A DNA stretch of 47,649 nucleotides from CAWVWD01 sp045106825. GTDB lineage: Bacteria > Bacteroidota > Bacteroidia > Chitinophagales > Saprospiraceae. Of this stretch, positions 33,827-43,500 are shown piece after piece; within the stretch, counting starts at the first letter, position 1, and each line of letters opens with the position of its first letter. The notes under the pieces are model-generated. The model saw only the letters and a list, made by a program, of their open reading frames with translations. It had not been told where the DNA came from and did not search any database. The DNA is taken from NCBI GenBank assembly GCA_045106825.1, contig JBGCFH010000230.1, forward strand, positions 1 to 47,649, in the 5' to 3' direction. The position numbers and the translations under genes are program-made.

Positions 33827-36800
33827 TTAAACTTCACTCGGCTTCACGCCATATTTTTCTTTAAACTTCGTAGAAAAATATTTTTGACTCGAAAAACCAA
33901 CCATAAAAGCAACTTCCGTAATATTACCTTTGCGTTGTTCTAAAAATTGTTTAGCCGCTTTTAAGCGAATATTGCGGATAAATTCTGAGGGAGATTGATT
34001 AACCATCGCCTTGATTTTTCGATAGAGTTGACTTCTACTCATCGTTACAGCTTTCGCTAAATCTTCGATGGTTAAGTCTTCGTTGTCCAGATTTTGCTCT
34101 ACGACTTTGCTTAAATCGGTTAAAAAGCGTTGGTCAAAAGTGGAAATATTGGTGTCTTGAAAAGCAGTATTGATGGGTTGTTTATTATCGTCTGTGTCCG
34201 AATTTCCGAATGGAAGAATTTCTAAAGTTTGTGCAAATTTTTGTTGTAATAAAACCCGAACATCTATCAGGTTTTTCATTCTCAATAATAATTCTTCTAC
34301 ATTAAAAGGTTTTCTAATATACGCATCCGCTTTATATTGCAAACCTTTCAAAACGTTATCCATTGCCGTTTTTGCTGTTAATAAAATCACAGGAATATGT
34401 GCCGTTTTTTCGTCGGTTTTCACTCGTTTACACAATTCAAAACCATCCATAATTGGCATCATTACATCAGAAATAATGATATTTGGAACATACTTCAACG
34501 CTAATTCTAAGCCTTGTTGACCATTTGCCGCTTCGATGATTTGATATTGATGTTCAATGGAGGATTTTATAAAATCTCGTAGTTCGTCATTGTCTTCTAT
34601 AATTAGAGCAACATTTGTTGCGTCGGGATTGAAAACGGGTTGTGAGTTACGAGTTGCGGGTTGTTCAGTGCGATTTATAAGTTGTGGAATATATGCTTTA
34701 GTTTCGGTTACTATTTCAACATTATTTGAAATTTGAACCATTGGAAGAACAATCTCAAAGGTGCTGCCTTTGCCAAATTCACTTTGGAAAGTCAACAAAC
34801 CGTTCATTACTTCGGTCAATTCTTTGCTCAATGCCAAGCCAATTCCTGTTCCTTCGTGTGCTCTTGTATTTGAACCATCGACTTGATAAAAACGGTCAAA
34901 AATATGCAGCTGCTCCTTTTCAGGAATACCAATTCCTGTATCAATAACTTGAATTTGTAATTGTTCGGTTTGTGTATTTTTAGTAATATCGACCGTTACA
35001 ATTCCATTCGCTTTGGTAAATTTTATGGCATTTGAAATCAAATTAAACAAAACCTTTTCCACTTTATTTTTATCAAAATCAAAAGACGGCAATTCGTTTG
35101 GCGTATTGTAAATGAATTGAATATTTTTCTGTTCTGCCAATGCTTTGAAAGAATCCATAATCGGAGCGACAAACGCTAAAAAATCACCTCGTTTGAGTTC
35201 GAGCACCATTTTTTTACTTTCCAATTTGGATAAATCCAACAATTGATTGACCAAACCCAATAATTTTTGACTATTTCGTTCTGCTAATTGTGCTTTACTT
35301 TTAGTCGATGTCGATAACTTTTTATCTTTCAATATTTGCCGCAACGGCTCAATAATCAACGTCAACGGTGTGCGAAATTCATGTGTAATATTAGAAAAGA
35401 AGTTCGTTTTGATTTTATCAACTTCTGCCAATCGTGCTGCTTCTTTTTGCTCAAACTCCAATTCATTCCGCAATTTTGCACGGCGAATTTGATTTTGATA
35501 CAATTTATAAATACCTAAAATCAACAGAATTGCGTAAAGCAAGTACGCTAAATTTGTCCGATACCAAGGCGGATAAATCACAATCGTCAAAACCGTTGCT
35601 TCCTCATTCCAACGTCCATCACTATTTGTGCCTTTTAAGCGGAAAGTATAAGTTCCTGTTCCTAAATTGGAATAATTCACACTTCGGCGAGTGCCTGCTT
35701 GTACCCAATTTTTATCCACCGAAGAGAGCTGATATTGATATTGATTTTTGTTTGGATTATACAAATCCAATGATGCAAACGTCAAAGTCACTTGATTTTG
35801 ATACCACGGCAAACGAATTTTTTCGGTGTATTCTATTGCTTTTGTCAATGGATTTTTGCCACGCTGTTCGAGCGGTTGACCCACTTTGACGACTTCGCCA
35901 TGTATTTTTAGTTGGCTAATCACCACCTTTGGTTTAAAAGTATCGAGTTTAATCTCTTTTGGGTGAAATGCTGTGATGCCATTGATGCCACCAAAATACA
36001 TAATTCCTGTTTTTTCATCTTTAAAAAAACTATTGGCATTAAACTCATTATCCTGTAAACCATCAGATTGTACGAAGTTGCGAAAAGTTTTTTCGGTAGG
36101 ATTAAACTTAGACAAACCACCATTTGTACTCAACCAAAGATTACCGTCATCGTCTGCTAAAATGCCATAAACCACATCGTTTGGTAAGCCATCTTTGGTC
36201 GTAAAATGCGTGAATTTTCCTGTCTTTTTATCCAATTGATTTAATCCACCGCCTTTTGTCGCTACCCAAAGATAACGATTAGGATTTTTCGGGTCATCTA
36301 TGACTGCTGTCACCTTATTATTACTCAAACTATGAATATCCGTAGGATTTGACTGATAGATTTTTTCGGTCATTTTATCCGATTTATCTATACTTATTTT
36401 TATTAAACCTTGTCCTGTATTATTCCAAAAAATACCTGCCTTGTCCTGATACAAATTGCTATTATATTCTAAAGGTGTTTTCCGTTTGATGAACGTAAAA
36501 ACTTTCTTTTTTCTATCAAATTTGACTAAAGCTGTTTGTGTAGCGAACCAAATATGATTGTTTTGCCCTTCAATACAAATAATGGATAGTAAACCTCCCC
36601 TTTTTTTATTATCGTTTATCAAATAACGACCTTCTTCCAATAGATTTTTATTCATTTGAAGTAAAAATGATTCTCCATCATTTGCTTTCAACCCCCAGTT
36701 TTTTCCATCTTTAGTTGTCAAAACATTACCAAAAAGCGATACAATTTGCCTTGGATAACCCTTTGTAGGAATATTGACCTCGAAGTCATTCTTAGTCCGT

Positions 36801-37894
36801 TTAGCATCTCCGTAAAAAGGAGCAACTAACAGATTTTCGTTAGCTAAGGCTATTTTTCCTCGTGTACTTGCACCTACTGCCAAGTGATGAAAAGGATGTT
36901 CTTGTAAGGTTATTTTTTGGATACCGTAACCATTGTTACCCAACCATATTGTCTTCCCCTCATCATACAAATCCAAAATACCTCCTCTGTTACCAACAAT
37001 TTTTTGGACATTTTCCAAAGCATATTCCTCTTTGAAGTCTGATATATCTAAGCCATATATATTTGGGTTATATGATGAAGAGAGCCATATTCTGTTAGTA
37101 GTAGGATTCAACTGTACTCGATTGAAGCCCATTGTAAACGGTTCTTGATTTAAGGTCAATTTAATAGGTGTTGCTTTTCCATCTTGAAGCCGTATTATTT
37201 CTTTTACTTTTTTGTAGTTTCCTTTAAATATCCATATTGTTCCTTTAGGATATTCACCAACAACATTACCAATAATAGTTGAAAATTGTTTGATTTGGTT
37301 GTTTTTAGGATTGAATTGAAAGATACCTTCATTAGTTTTAAATAATAAAGTGCCATCACTTAAAACCTTTACTTTGCTCTTAATCCGATTTTTACCTTTA
37401 AGTATTGCCTTTTCTATTAATTTTAATTGAGGAGTACCATCTTTTGCTTTTGTTACCAACAGTTGAAAGATATTTTTATTATTATGACACCATAGATTGC
37501 CTGCTTTATCTTCGATTAAGCCTTTTATATCTTTATCATTAGTTTTTAAATGATAAAATATTTCCTTGTCTCTATCATATAAAGATTTTGAGTCAACCCA
37601 CAACCTATTTTTAGAATCTACCAATAAGTGAGGGTAATTACCACTCAAAGGCGGCAACGAAGTCGAGTCATACGGATTATGTTTAAAAACTTTAAACTCA
37701 TAACCATCATAACGATTCAATCCATCTTTGGTATAAAACCACATAAAACCATCTTGGTCTTTCGCAATATAAAATACAGTTCCTTGCGATAAGCCATCTT
37801 CAGCAGTTAGAAAGGTTGTCTTTTGTCCTGTGGCAATGTAGGACAATAAGCAACAGAAAAAAATTAGTAAATAATTTGATGGTTGATGATGCAT
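33827..37894 (-). CDS. Hybrid two-component system (HTCS), paralogue of 26102-30166
   Basis: 1355 residues with the same architecture as its paralogue: signal peptide (1-23), two-propeller periplasmic sensor (DGFMWFYTKDGLNRYDGY ... DDGNLWLSTNGGL), Y_Y_Y domain, membrane helix (LAYLLYAILLILGIY), HisKA with NITHEFRTPLTL (His about 838), HATPase (DTGIGI, GTGIGLAL), receiver with IIISDVMMP (Asp about 1143) and AraC HTH. The ends are highly similar to the paralogue; the propeller surface differs, including short insertions (for example around 85-90 and 350-360). That suggests a changed ligand but a conserved DNA target. The downstream gene on the same strand encodes a T9SS FG-GAP protein preceded by the operator array. 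All key phosphorelay residues are present, so it should be active. Confidence 0.95.
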   Translation of the reverse strand: MHHQPSNYLLIFFCCLLSYIATGQKTTFLTAEDGLSQGTVFYIAKDQDGFMWFYTKDGLNRYDGYEFKVFKHNPYDSTSLPPLSGNYPHLLVDSKNRLWVDSKSLYDRDKEIFYHLKTNDKDIKGLIEDKAGNLWCHNNKNIFQLLVTKAKDGTPQLKLIEKAILKGKNRIKSKVKVLSDGTLLFKTNEGIFQFNPKNNQIKQFSTIIGNVVGEYPKGTIWIFKGNYKKVKEIIRLQDGKATPIKLTLNQEPFTMGFNRVQLNPTTNRIWLSSSYNPNIYGLDISDFKEEYALENVQKIVGNRGGILDLYDEGKTIWLGNNGYGIQKITLQEHPFHHLAVGASTRGKIALANENLLVAPFYGDAKRTKNDFEVNIPTKGYPRQIVSLFGNVLTTKDGKNWGLKANDGESFLLQMNKNLLEEGRYLINDNKKRGGLLSIICIEGQNNHIWFATQTALVKFDRKKKVFTFIKRKTPLEYNSNLYQDKAGIFWNNTGQGLIKISIDKSDKMTEKIYQSNPTDIHSLSNNKVTAVIDDPKNPNRYLWVATKGGGLNQLDKKTGKFTHFTTKDGLPNDVVYGILADDDGNLWLSTNGGLSKFNPTEKTFRNFVQSDGLQDNEFNANSFFKDEKTGIMYFGGINGITAFHPKEIKLDTFKPKVVISQLKIHGEVVKVGQPLEQRGKNPLTKAIEYTEKIRLPWYQNQVTLTFASLDLYNPNKNQYQYQLSSVDKNWVQAGTRRSVNYSNLGTGTYTFRLKGTNSDGRWNEEATVLTIVIYPPWYRTNLAYLLYAILLILGIYKLYQNQIRRAKLRNELEFEQKEAARLAEVDKIKTNFFSNITHEFRTPLTLIIEPLRQILKDKKLSTSTKSKAQLAERNSQKLLGLVNQLLDLSKLESKKMVLELKRGDFLAFVAPIMDSFKALAEQKNIQFIYNTPNELPSFDFDKNKVEKVLFNLISNAIKFTKANGIVTVDITKNTQTEQLQIQVIDTGIGIPEKEQLHIFDRFYQVDGSNTRAHEGTGIGLALSKELTEVMNGLLTFQSEFGKGSTFEIVLPMVQISNNVEIVTETKAYIPQLINRTEQPATRNSQPVFNPDATNVALIIEDNDELRDFIKSSIEHQYQIIEAANGQQGLELALKYVPNIIISDVMMPIMDGFELCKRVKTDEKTAHIPVILLTAKTAMDNVLKGLQYKADAYIRKPFNVEELLLRMKNLIDVRVLLQQKFAQTLEILPFGNSDTDDNKQPINTAFQDTNISTFDQRFLTDLSKVVEQNLDNEDLTIEDLAKAVTMSRSQLYRKIKAMVNQSPSEFIRNIRLKAAKQFLEQRKGNITEVAFMVGFSSQKYFSTKFKEKYGVKPSEV

Positions 37895-38252
37895 TTGGTT
37901 GTTGACAGTTTTATACTTTTCGTAGATTGAGGTTTAATAAATCTCTAAAGTAATGAAAATGTCATAGAAATAAAAAATTGATAAGGTTAGTTGATTGGAA
38001 GGGCAAACATATCAAAAATTACTCACGCAGATTTTCACAGATTCCAACGCAGATTTTATATAATTTACTTTCTAAATTGTAGTCTTATTGATAAGTCAAT
38101 AAAACTATCTGCAAAAATCTGTGATAATCTGCGTGAGTATAATATTTCAACTTGTTGAAATGCTTTAATAATAATTAGAATCATTCTGATTCGTTTGCCC
38201 TTGTTGATTGGGGTTTTACTCGTAATTTACTGTAAAATATTTATTTAAATTA
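37895..38252. other. Intergenic region: conserved HTCS 5' flank plus repeats
   Basis: The first ~80 bases resemble the 5' flank of the other HTCS (30167-30245; shared words gacag/gacaat, acttttcgtagattga, atctctaaagta, aaatgtcat). They probably hold the common HTCS promoter. The rest contains the inverted repeat at 38021-38138. No gene. Confidence 0.6.
38021..38138. repeat. Inverted ATCTGCG-family repeat
   Basis: 23-base arms (actcacgcagattttcacag..., 38021-38043, and the complement at 38116-38138) with one mismatch. The right part (atctgc...atctgtgataatctgcgtgag) is nearly the same as the repeat at the end of pxpB. Confidence 0.8.
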
Positions 38253-38648
38253 TTAACTATTTTTCATCTGTTCCAAAACCTCAATCGCTCGTAATCCATC
38301 ATTTACATCAACAAAAATATGGTCGTGATAAAATCCTGCGACCACATTACAGCTAATATTTTCTGCACCTAAAGCCGTTGCAAATGCAGCTGTCAAACCA
38401 ACAGCTTCCAAAGACGAATGCACATTCAAGGTTATCCAAGCCATGACAAAATCGTAGGAAATCGCATATTTATCAGCAATATGTTGAGGCAAAAAAAGTG
38501 TCATACCTTCTTGCTCTCGAAACATTCCTACGACTTCCGTCAATGGAATATTTCCTAATTCAGTAACGGTACAAAACACATATTTTCCATCATTCAAAAC
38601 AGGATTCATCGTTTGAATAAGTTTTTGTAAATTCGTTTCTCCAATCAT
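38253..38648 (-). CDS. DUF2241/ACT-domain protein
   Basis: A 131-residue protein that fits the DUF2241 (ACT_3) family along its full length: GETNLQKLIQTMNPVLNDGKYVFC, FREQEGMTLFLP, WITLNVHSSLEAVGLTAAFATAL, and ISCNVVAGFYHDHIFV. ACT domains bind small molecules, mostly amino acids, and regulate metabolic enzymes; this stand-alone form has no assigned partner. The His pair in FYHDHIF is a family hallmark. It starts 29 bases after the recN stop on the same strand, so the two are probably cotranscribed. Confidence 0.9.
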   Translation of the reverse strand: MIGETNLQKLIQTMNPVLNDGKYVFCTVTELGNIPLTEVVGMFREQEGMTLFLPQHIADKYAISYDFVMAWITLNVHSSLEAVGLTAAFATALGAENISCNVVAGFYHDHIFVDVNDGLRAIEVLEQMKNS

Positions 38649-38677
38649 TGATTATTTCTTTTGGTCACAGCTAAATC

Positions 38678-40333
38678 TTATAACTTCATCAATTCTTTCG
38701 CATTGCTCAAAGCCGATTTAGAAGGCGGATTTCCACTCAACATCACGGCTAATTCGTTGATACGTTCCTTTTTGTTTAATAACTTGACGGTGGAAATCGT
38801 TGTATCATTTTCAACGTATTTATATACTAAATAATGATGATTGGCACGAGCAGCGATTTGAGGTGTATGTGTAATCGAAATAACTTGATGACGATTGGCT
38901 AAATCTCTTAGAATATATCCCATTTTCAGTGCAACATCACCAGAAACACCTGTATCAATTTCGTCAAAAATTAAAGTTGGTAATGTGATTGCATCAGCGA
39001 CTAAAGACTTGGTACAAAGTGCCAAACGAGACATTTCACCACCGGAAGCAACATTGCGAATGTAGTCCAAACGAGAACCTTTATTTGCTGCAAAAAGGAA
39101 AGCAATCACGTCATTTCCTGTCGGAGTCAATTCTTTTGCAGGAGATAATTCAATTTTGAGTTGAGCATGTTTCATATTGAGTTGTGCCAACATCTTGTGT
39201 ATTTCCTCTTCAAAAAACGGAATCACTTTTCGACGACTTTTCGACAAGCCTTTGGCTTGTTCTTGCAGCTCTTTTTCTTGTTTATTAATGATTATTTCTA
39301 ACGCTTCCATTGTTTCTGTGGAGTTAGAATAATTATCTACCTTTACTTGTAGGTCAGCTTGAATTTGCAGCAATTCTTCAATTGAATTAACAAAGTGTTT
39401 TTTCTGCAAACGGTACAATAAATCTAAACGTTCATTTACTTCTTGTATGCGTTCTTCATCATATTCAGTATCTTCTGCAATACTTTCAAACTCTTCTGCA
39501 ACATCTTGTAATTCAATGATTAAGCCATCATATCGTTCTAATGTTTTTTGTAACTTTGGATGGAATTTTGCAACATTAGAAACTTCATTTGATAACTCCT
39601 GTAATTGTCCAATGATTGCTAATTCATCTTCACTAATGATTTGAAAAGATTTGCTTAACGCAACTTTGATTCCTTCTGCATTTGTTAGAATATTCAATTC
39701 TTGCTCTAACGATTCTTGTTCCTTTTCTTGAAAATCAGCAGTTGTTAACTCATCTAACTGAAACTCAATAAAGTCCATTTCTTGTGTATTTTTTTGATGC
39801 TGTTTAAGAAGTTGATTGAGTTCTTTTTTGTTTTTTTGATAAGCCTTAAATAAGCCTTGATAAGTATCTAAACTTTTTTTGTTTTGTGCAATTGCATCAA
39901 TCATTTCTAACTGAAACTCTTCGGAGTGAATGTCCAAGGTATCAAATTGTTGATGTAAGTCAAATAGGCGAGAAGCCAAACGACGTAAAATGTTCAATCG
40001 AGTAGGTGAGTCGTTGACAAAAGCACGAGACTTGCCCGAAGGTGTAATCTCTCTACGAATAACTAACTCCGTATCATAATCCAAATCTTCTTCTTCAAAA
40101 AAATCTCTTAAGTTATAATGTAAAATATCAAAGTGTGCTTCGATGATACATTTTTTACTTTGATTTTTTAAAACTCGTGTTTCCGAACGGTTGCCCATAA
40201 TCAAACCCAAAGCACCCAAAATAATAGATTTACCAGCACCAGTTTCACCAGTGATGATATTCAATTGTTTTGAAAAATTAATATCAACCTCATCAATAAT
40301 CGCATAGTTGCGAATGTACAATCGCTGAATCAT
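38678..40333 (-). CDS. recN: DNA repair protein RecN
   Basis: A 551-residue SMC-like ATPase. The N-terminus has MIQRLYIRNYAIIDEVDINF and Walker A GETGAGKS (~30-37). A long coiled-coil centre (~160-390) is rich in Glu, Gln, Leu and Lys. The C-terminal head carries the ABC signature VASGGEMSRL, Walker B LPTLIFDEIDTGVSG and HTPQIAARANHHY. RecN acts early in double-strand break repair by tethering DNA ends. Length is normal. A minus-strand TAAATTTG (40373-40380) lies 39 bases before the start as a possible -7 box. The T9SS peptidase gene upstream is separated by a terminator. Confidence 0.97.
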   Translation of the reverse strand: MIQRLYIRNYAIIDEVDINFSKQLNIITGETGAGKSIILGALGLIMGNRSETRVLKNQSKKCIIEAHFDILHYNLRDFFEEEDLDYDTELVIRREITPSGKSRAFVNDSPTRLNILRRLASRLFDLHQQFDTLDIHSEEFQLEMIDAIAQNKKSLDTYQGLFKAYQKNKKELNQLLKQHQKNTQEMDFIEFQLDELTTADFQEKEQESLEQELNILTNAEGIKVALSKSFQIISEDELAIIGQLQELSNEVSNVAKFHPKLQKTLERYDGLIIELQDVAEEFESIAEDTEYDEERIQEVNERLDLLYRLQKKHFVNSIEELLQIQADLQVKVDNYSNSTETMEALEIIINKQEKELQEQAKGLSKSRRKVIPFFEEEIHKMLAQLNMKHAQLKIELSPAKELTPTGNDVIAFLFAANKGSRLDYIRNVASGGEMSRLALCTKSLVADAITLPTLIFDEIDTGVSGDVALKMGYILRDLANRHQVISITHTPQIAARANHHYLVYKYVENDTTISTVKLLNKKERINELAVMLSGNPPSKSALSNAKELMKL

Positions 40334-40454
40334 ATTAGAAAAGTTAAAACAGATTGTTTTAAAAAATTAGAACAAATTTAAGATTTAAAATGGAATTTTG
40401 TTTGAAATTGTGTTGGATTGTAAAGAAATGACATCTAATCAATTATTATTAAAA

Positions 40455-40484
40455 TCATAACCTCATTCTGAAATGAGGTTATGA
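40455..40484 (-). terminator. Terminator of the S8-type peptidase gene
   Basis: A 13-bp perfect stem (tcataacctcatt / aatgaggttatga) with a 4-base loop, 17 bases after the stop. T-rich sequence follows on the minus strand. Confidence 0.85.
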
Positions 40485-40501
40485 TTCATAAATTCAGCTA
40501 A

Positions 40502-43500
40502 TTATTTTTGAATAACTAATTTCTTAGTCGTTCTATATCCATTATTTTGAATCGAAATAATGTAAATTCCTTCTATCCATTGTGAAGTGTTTAATTGAAC
40601 TAAATTCTCACCAAGACCAGCTTTAAAATATTGTTGTTCCACAATTTGTCCCAATTGATTGTAAATCAGAATATCAAAATCAAGACTTTTATTTGTCGAA
40701 ATACGAATATTTGCGGACTGATTTGTTGGATTTGGAAACGGTTCGCTAATTGCAAATGTTGCTTCTGCTTCCAAACTCGCTGAAACGATACTTGTCATTT
40801 CAAATTGTCCATCAAAGTCAACTTGTTTCAATTGGTAATAATACCAAATTCCCTTTTCCACGTTTTTATCATCAAAAGTATAATTGACAGCTTCTATAGA
40901 ATTGCCTTTTCCTGTTTGATAACCAATTTGTTCAAATTCAACACCATCTGTACTTCTTAGTATTTCAAAACCTTTGTTATTGATTTCAGTTGCTGTTTGC
41001 CAATTTAATTGAATGAAATTATTATCCACCGCTTTTGCTGCAAACGCTGTTAATTCAACAGGTAAAGCAGCATTTTCTTTGATTTCAATATCATCAATTG
41101 CCATATCGCTTGACCAACTATTACCTGTTAACCCTCTAAATCTAAGTACAACAGATTGACCAGCATAAGAAAATAAATTTACTGTTCCTTCTATCCAGTT
41201 GTCGCCTTGATTTCCCGAAATTGTAAAGATTTCTGTCCAAATATTATTCGTAAGAATATCAACCGAAATACTACCAGAAGCCGAACCATATAGATGATAC
41301 CAGAATGATAATTCAGGTTTTGTCGCAGTTGATAAATCAATACAAGGTGTCAAAAGATATAATGTTCCATTTTGGCAACCTGTTCCATTAGAACTTTCGG
41401 TATATAAATAATTTCCATTACCAGAAGTATGATCGCCAGCTGGACCAGTTGCGTTTCCGCCATTTCTTGTTGGCGTTCCTCCAGTACGTGTTCTCCAGTC
41501 TGAATCATCGCCTTTTTCAGTATCATAAGGTACATTGTACCAATTATTAGAAACATTACAAACGGTTGAATTACAACTTGATGAAGTCGAACAACCTGTC
41601 CAACTGTCAAAATTCTCTGCAAAAGGATATGTTGCCGTTCCACTACTATAGGTTTCAAATGTTATTACGGCATCATTATTAGTTAAGTCAACATCAGAAG
41701 CTGCTTCAATCCAAGCGGTTAAAGTATGTGTTCCTGTGGATAAATTACTTAAATCAATTGCGGTTGTAAAATCATAAGTATGCGTTGTTCCTGCTGCAAT
41801 ATTTCCATTAAAAGTTTCAGAGATGATTGTTTCAGCATCTAATTGATACTTCATAGTTGCGGTTGTTAAAGCTGATGTTCCAAAATTCTCAAATTCAAAA
41901 CTTACCGTTGTTTCATAATCATTATAACAATCAGGAAAATAACCTTTTAATTCAGAATGTGACGTAATCTCTATACCTTCAACTTCGACAGGCGGACGTT
42001 CTTTGATTTCAATATCGTCAATAGCGATTTGTCCTTTAAAACTACTACCATTTATATATCTAAATCGTAAAATAATTTTTTTACCAATGTAAGCGGTCAA
42101 AAATCCTGAATGCTGATACCAAGCATCGCCTTTTTCACCAATAATAGGCGTGAGAACATCTTCAATCCATTCACCATCAACAAGTACATCAACGTGTAAT
42201 TCGCCAATAGCTGAACCATAAGCATGATACCAAAACGATAGATTTGGATAAGTTGTAGAAGTTAAATCAATACAAGGCGATAAGGCTTCTGATTGACTAT
42301 AAGAACAGGACGAACCGCCTGTTGTAACTGCTTGTATAAATAAGTACTTTCCTGAACCAGTATGATCACTTGAAGGTCCAGTATTATACGAACGTAAAGG
42401 CGTTGAACCAGAATACGTTCTCCAGTCAGATGTATCGCCACGTTCTACATCATAAGGAATATTATACCAATTTTCTTCTAATGTACAAGCCACATCACAA
42501 CCCCAACCTGTCGAACAATTTGACCAACTATCAAAAGTTTGCGTATAAGGATAAGCCGCTGTTCCTCCACTATAAATTGTAATTTCACTCGTTGCTGTAT
42601 CGTTTGTTACATCAGCATCAGATGGACTTACCCAAGCTTTTAATGTATAAGTTCCTGGTGTTAATATTGAAATGGAACTTCCAAAAGTATGTTCTCCATA
42701 ATCTCCTGATGCGACCGTTCCATTAAAAATTTCTGTTTGAATACTTCCATTATCTAATTGATAACTGACCGAAACTGAACTGATTGCATTAACACCAGTA
42801 TTTAAAAATTCAAATTTTATATTATTATCAAAAGGAGAATAACAATCAGAAAAATACCCAGAAGGATGTGAAGTAATAGCATTTCCTACTAATTCTAAAG
42901 GAATACAATTAACATCACCAGGCGTTTTTTCTAATGAATTTGTTCTGCGACCTTTTGCATTATTTGCACCTAAAGCACGAACAGCAAAGTATTCATTATC
43001 TGTTGTACTTACACCATTTATGGTATAATGTGTATTTGTAGTTGTCCCAACCGAAGTCATGTATTTTGTTCCTAATTGATAAACTTCATAACCTGTTGCA
43101 TTGACAACAGCGTCCCAACCTAATTTTACATCGCTTCCACAAGACCAAACAACAAGAAGATTATTCGGAATATCAATAATGGAAAAACCTTCTGCACTTT
43201 CGTCTGAAATAGCACCTCTTGTTACTTTCACCTTAGCTTCACCAGTAATTACACTTGGAACTGTCCAATCATAAAAACGAGTAGCATTCGATAAACCAGT
43301 TACAATTGATGTCCAAGTCAAACCATTGTCAGTAGAGTAGGAAAGGTCAAATGTTCCAGACGTATTTCCATAAGAATCCCAGTAAATTCGTTGAGTTTCT
43401 CCTGCTTCCATTGACTCGCCACCAATCGGATAAGTTACCGTGACCTCATCTTCCAAAAACTCATAAATGATATAATAAGATTGTGGTCCTTGAGGAACGG

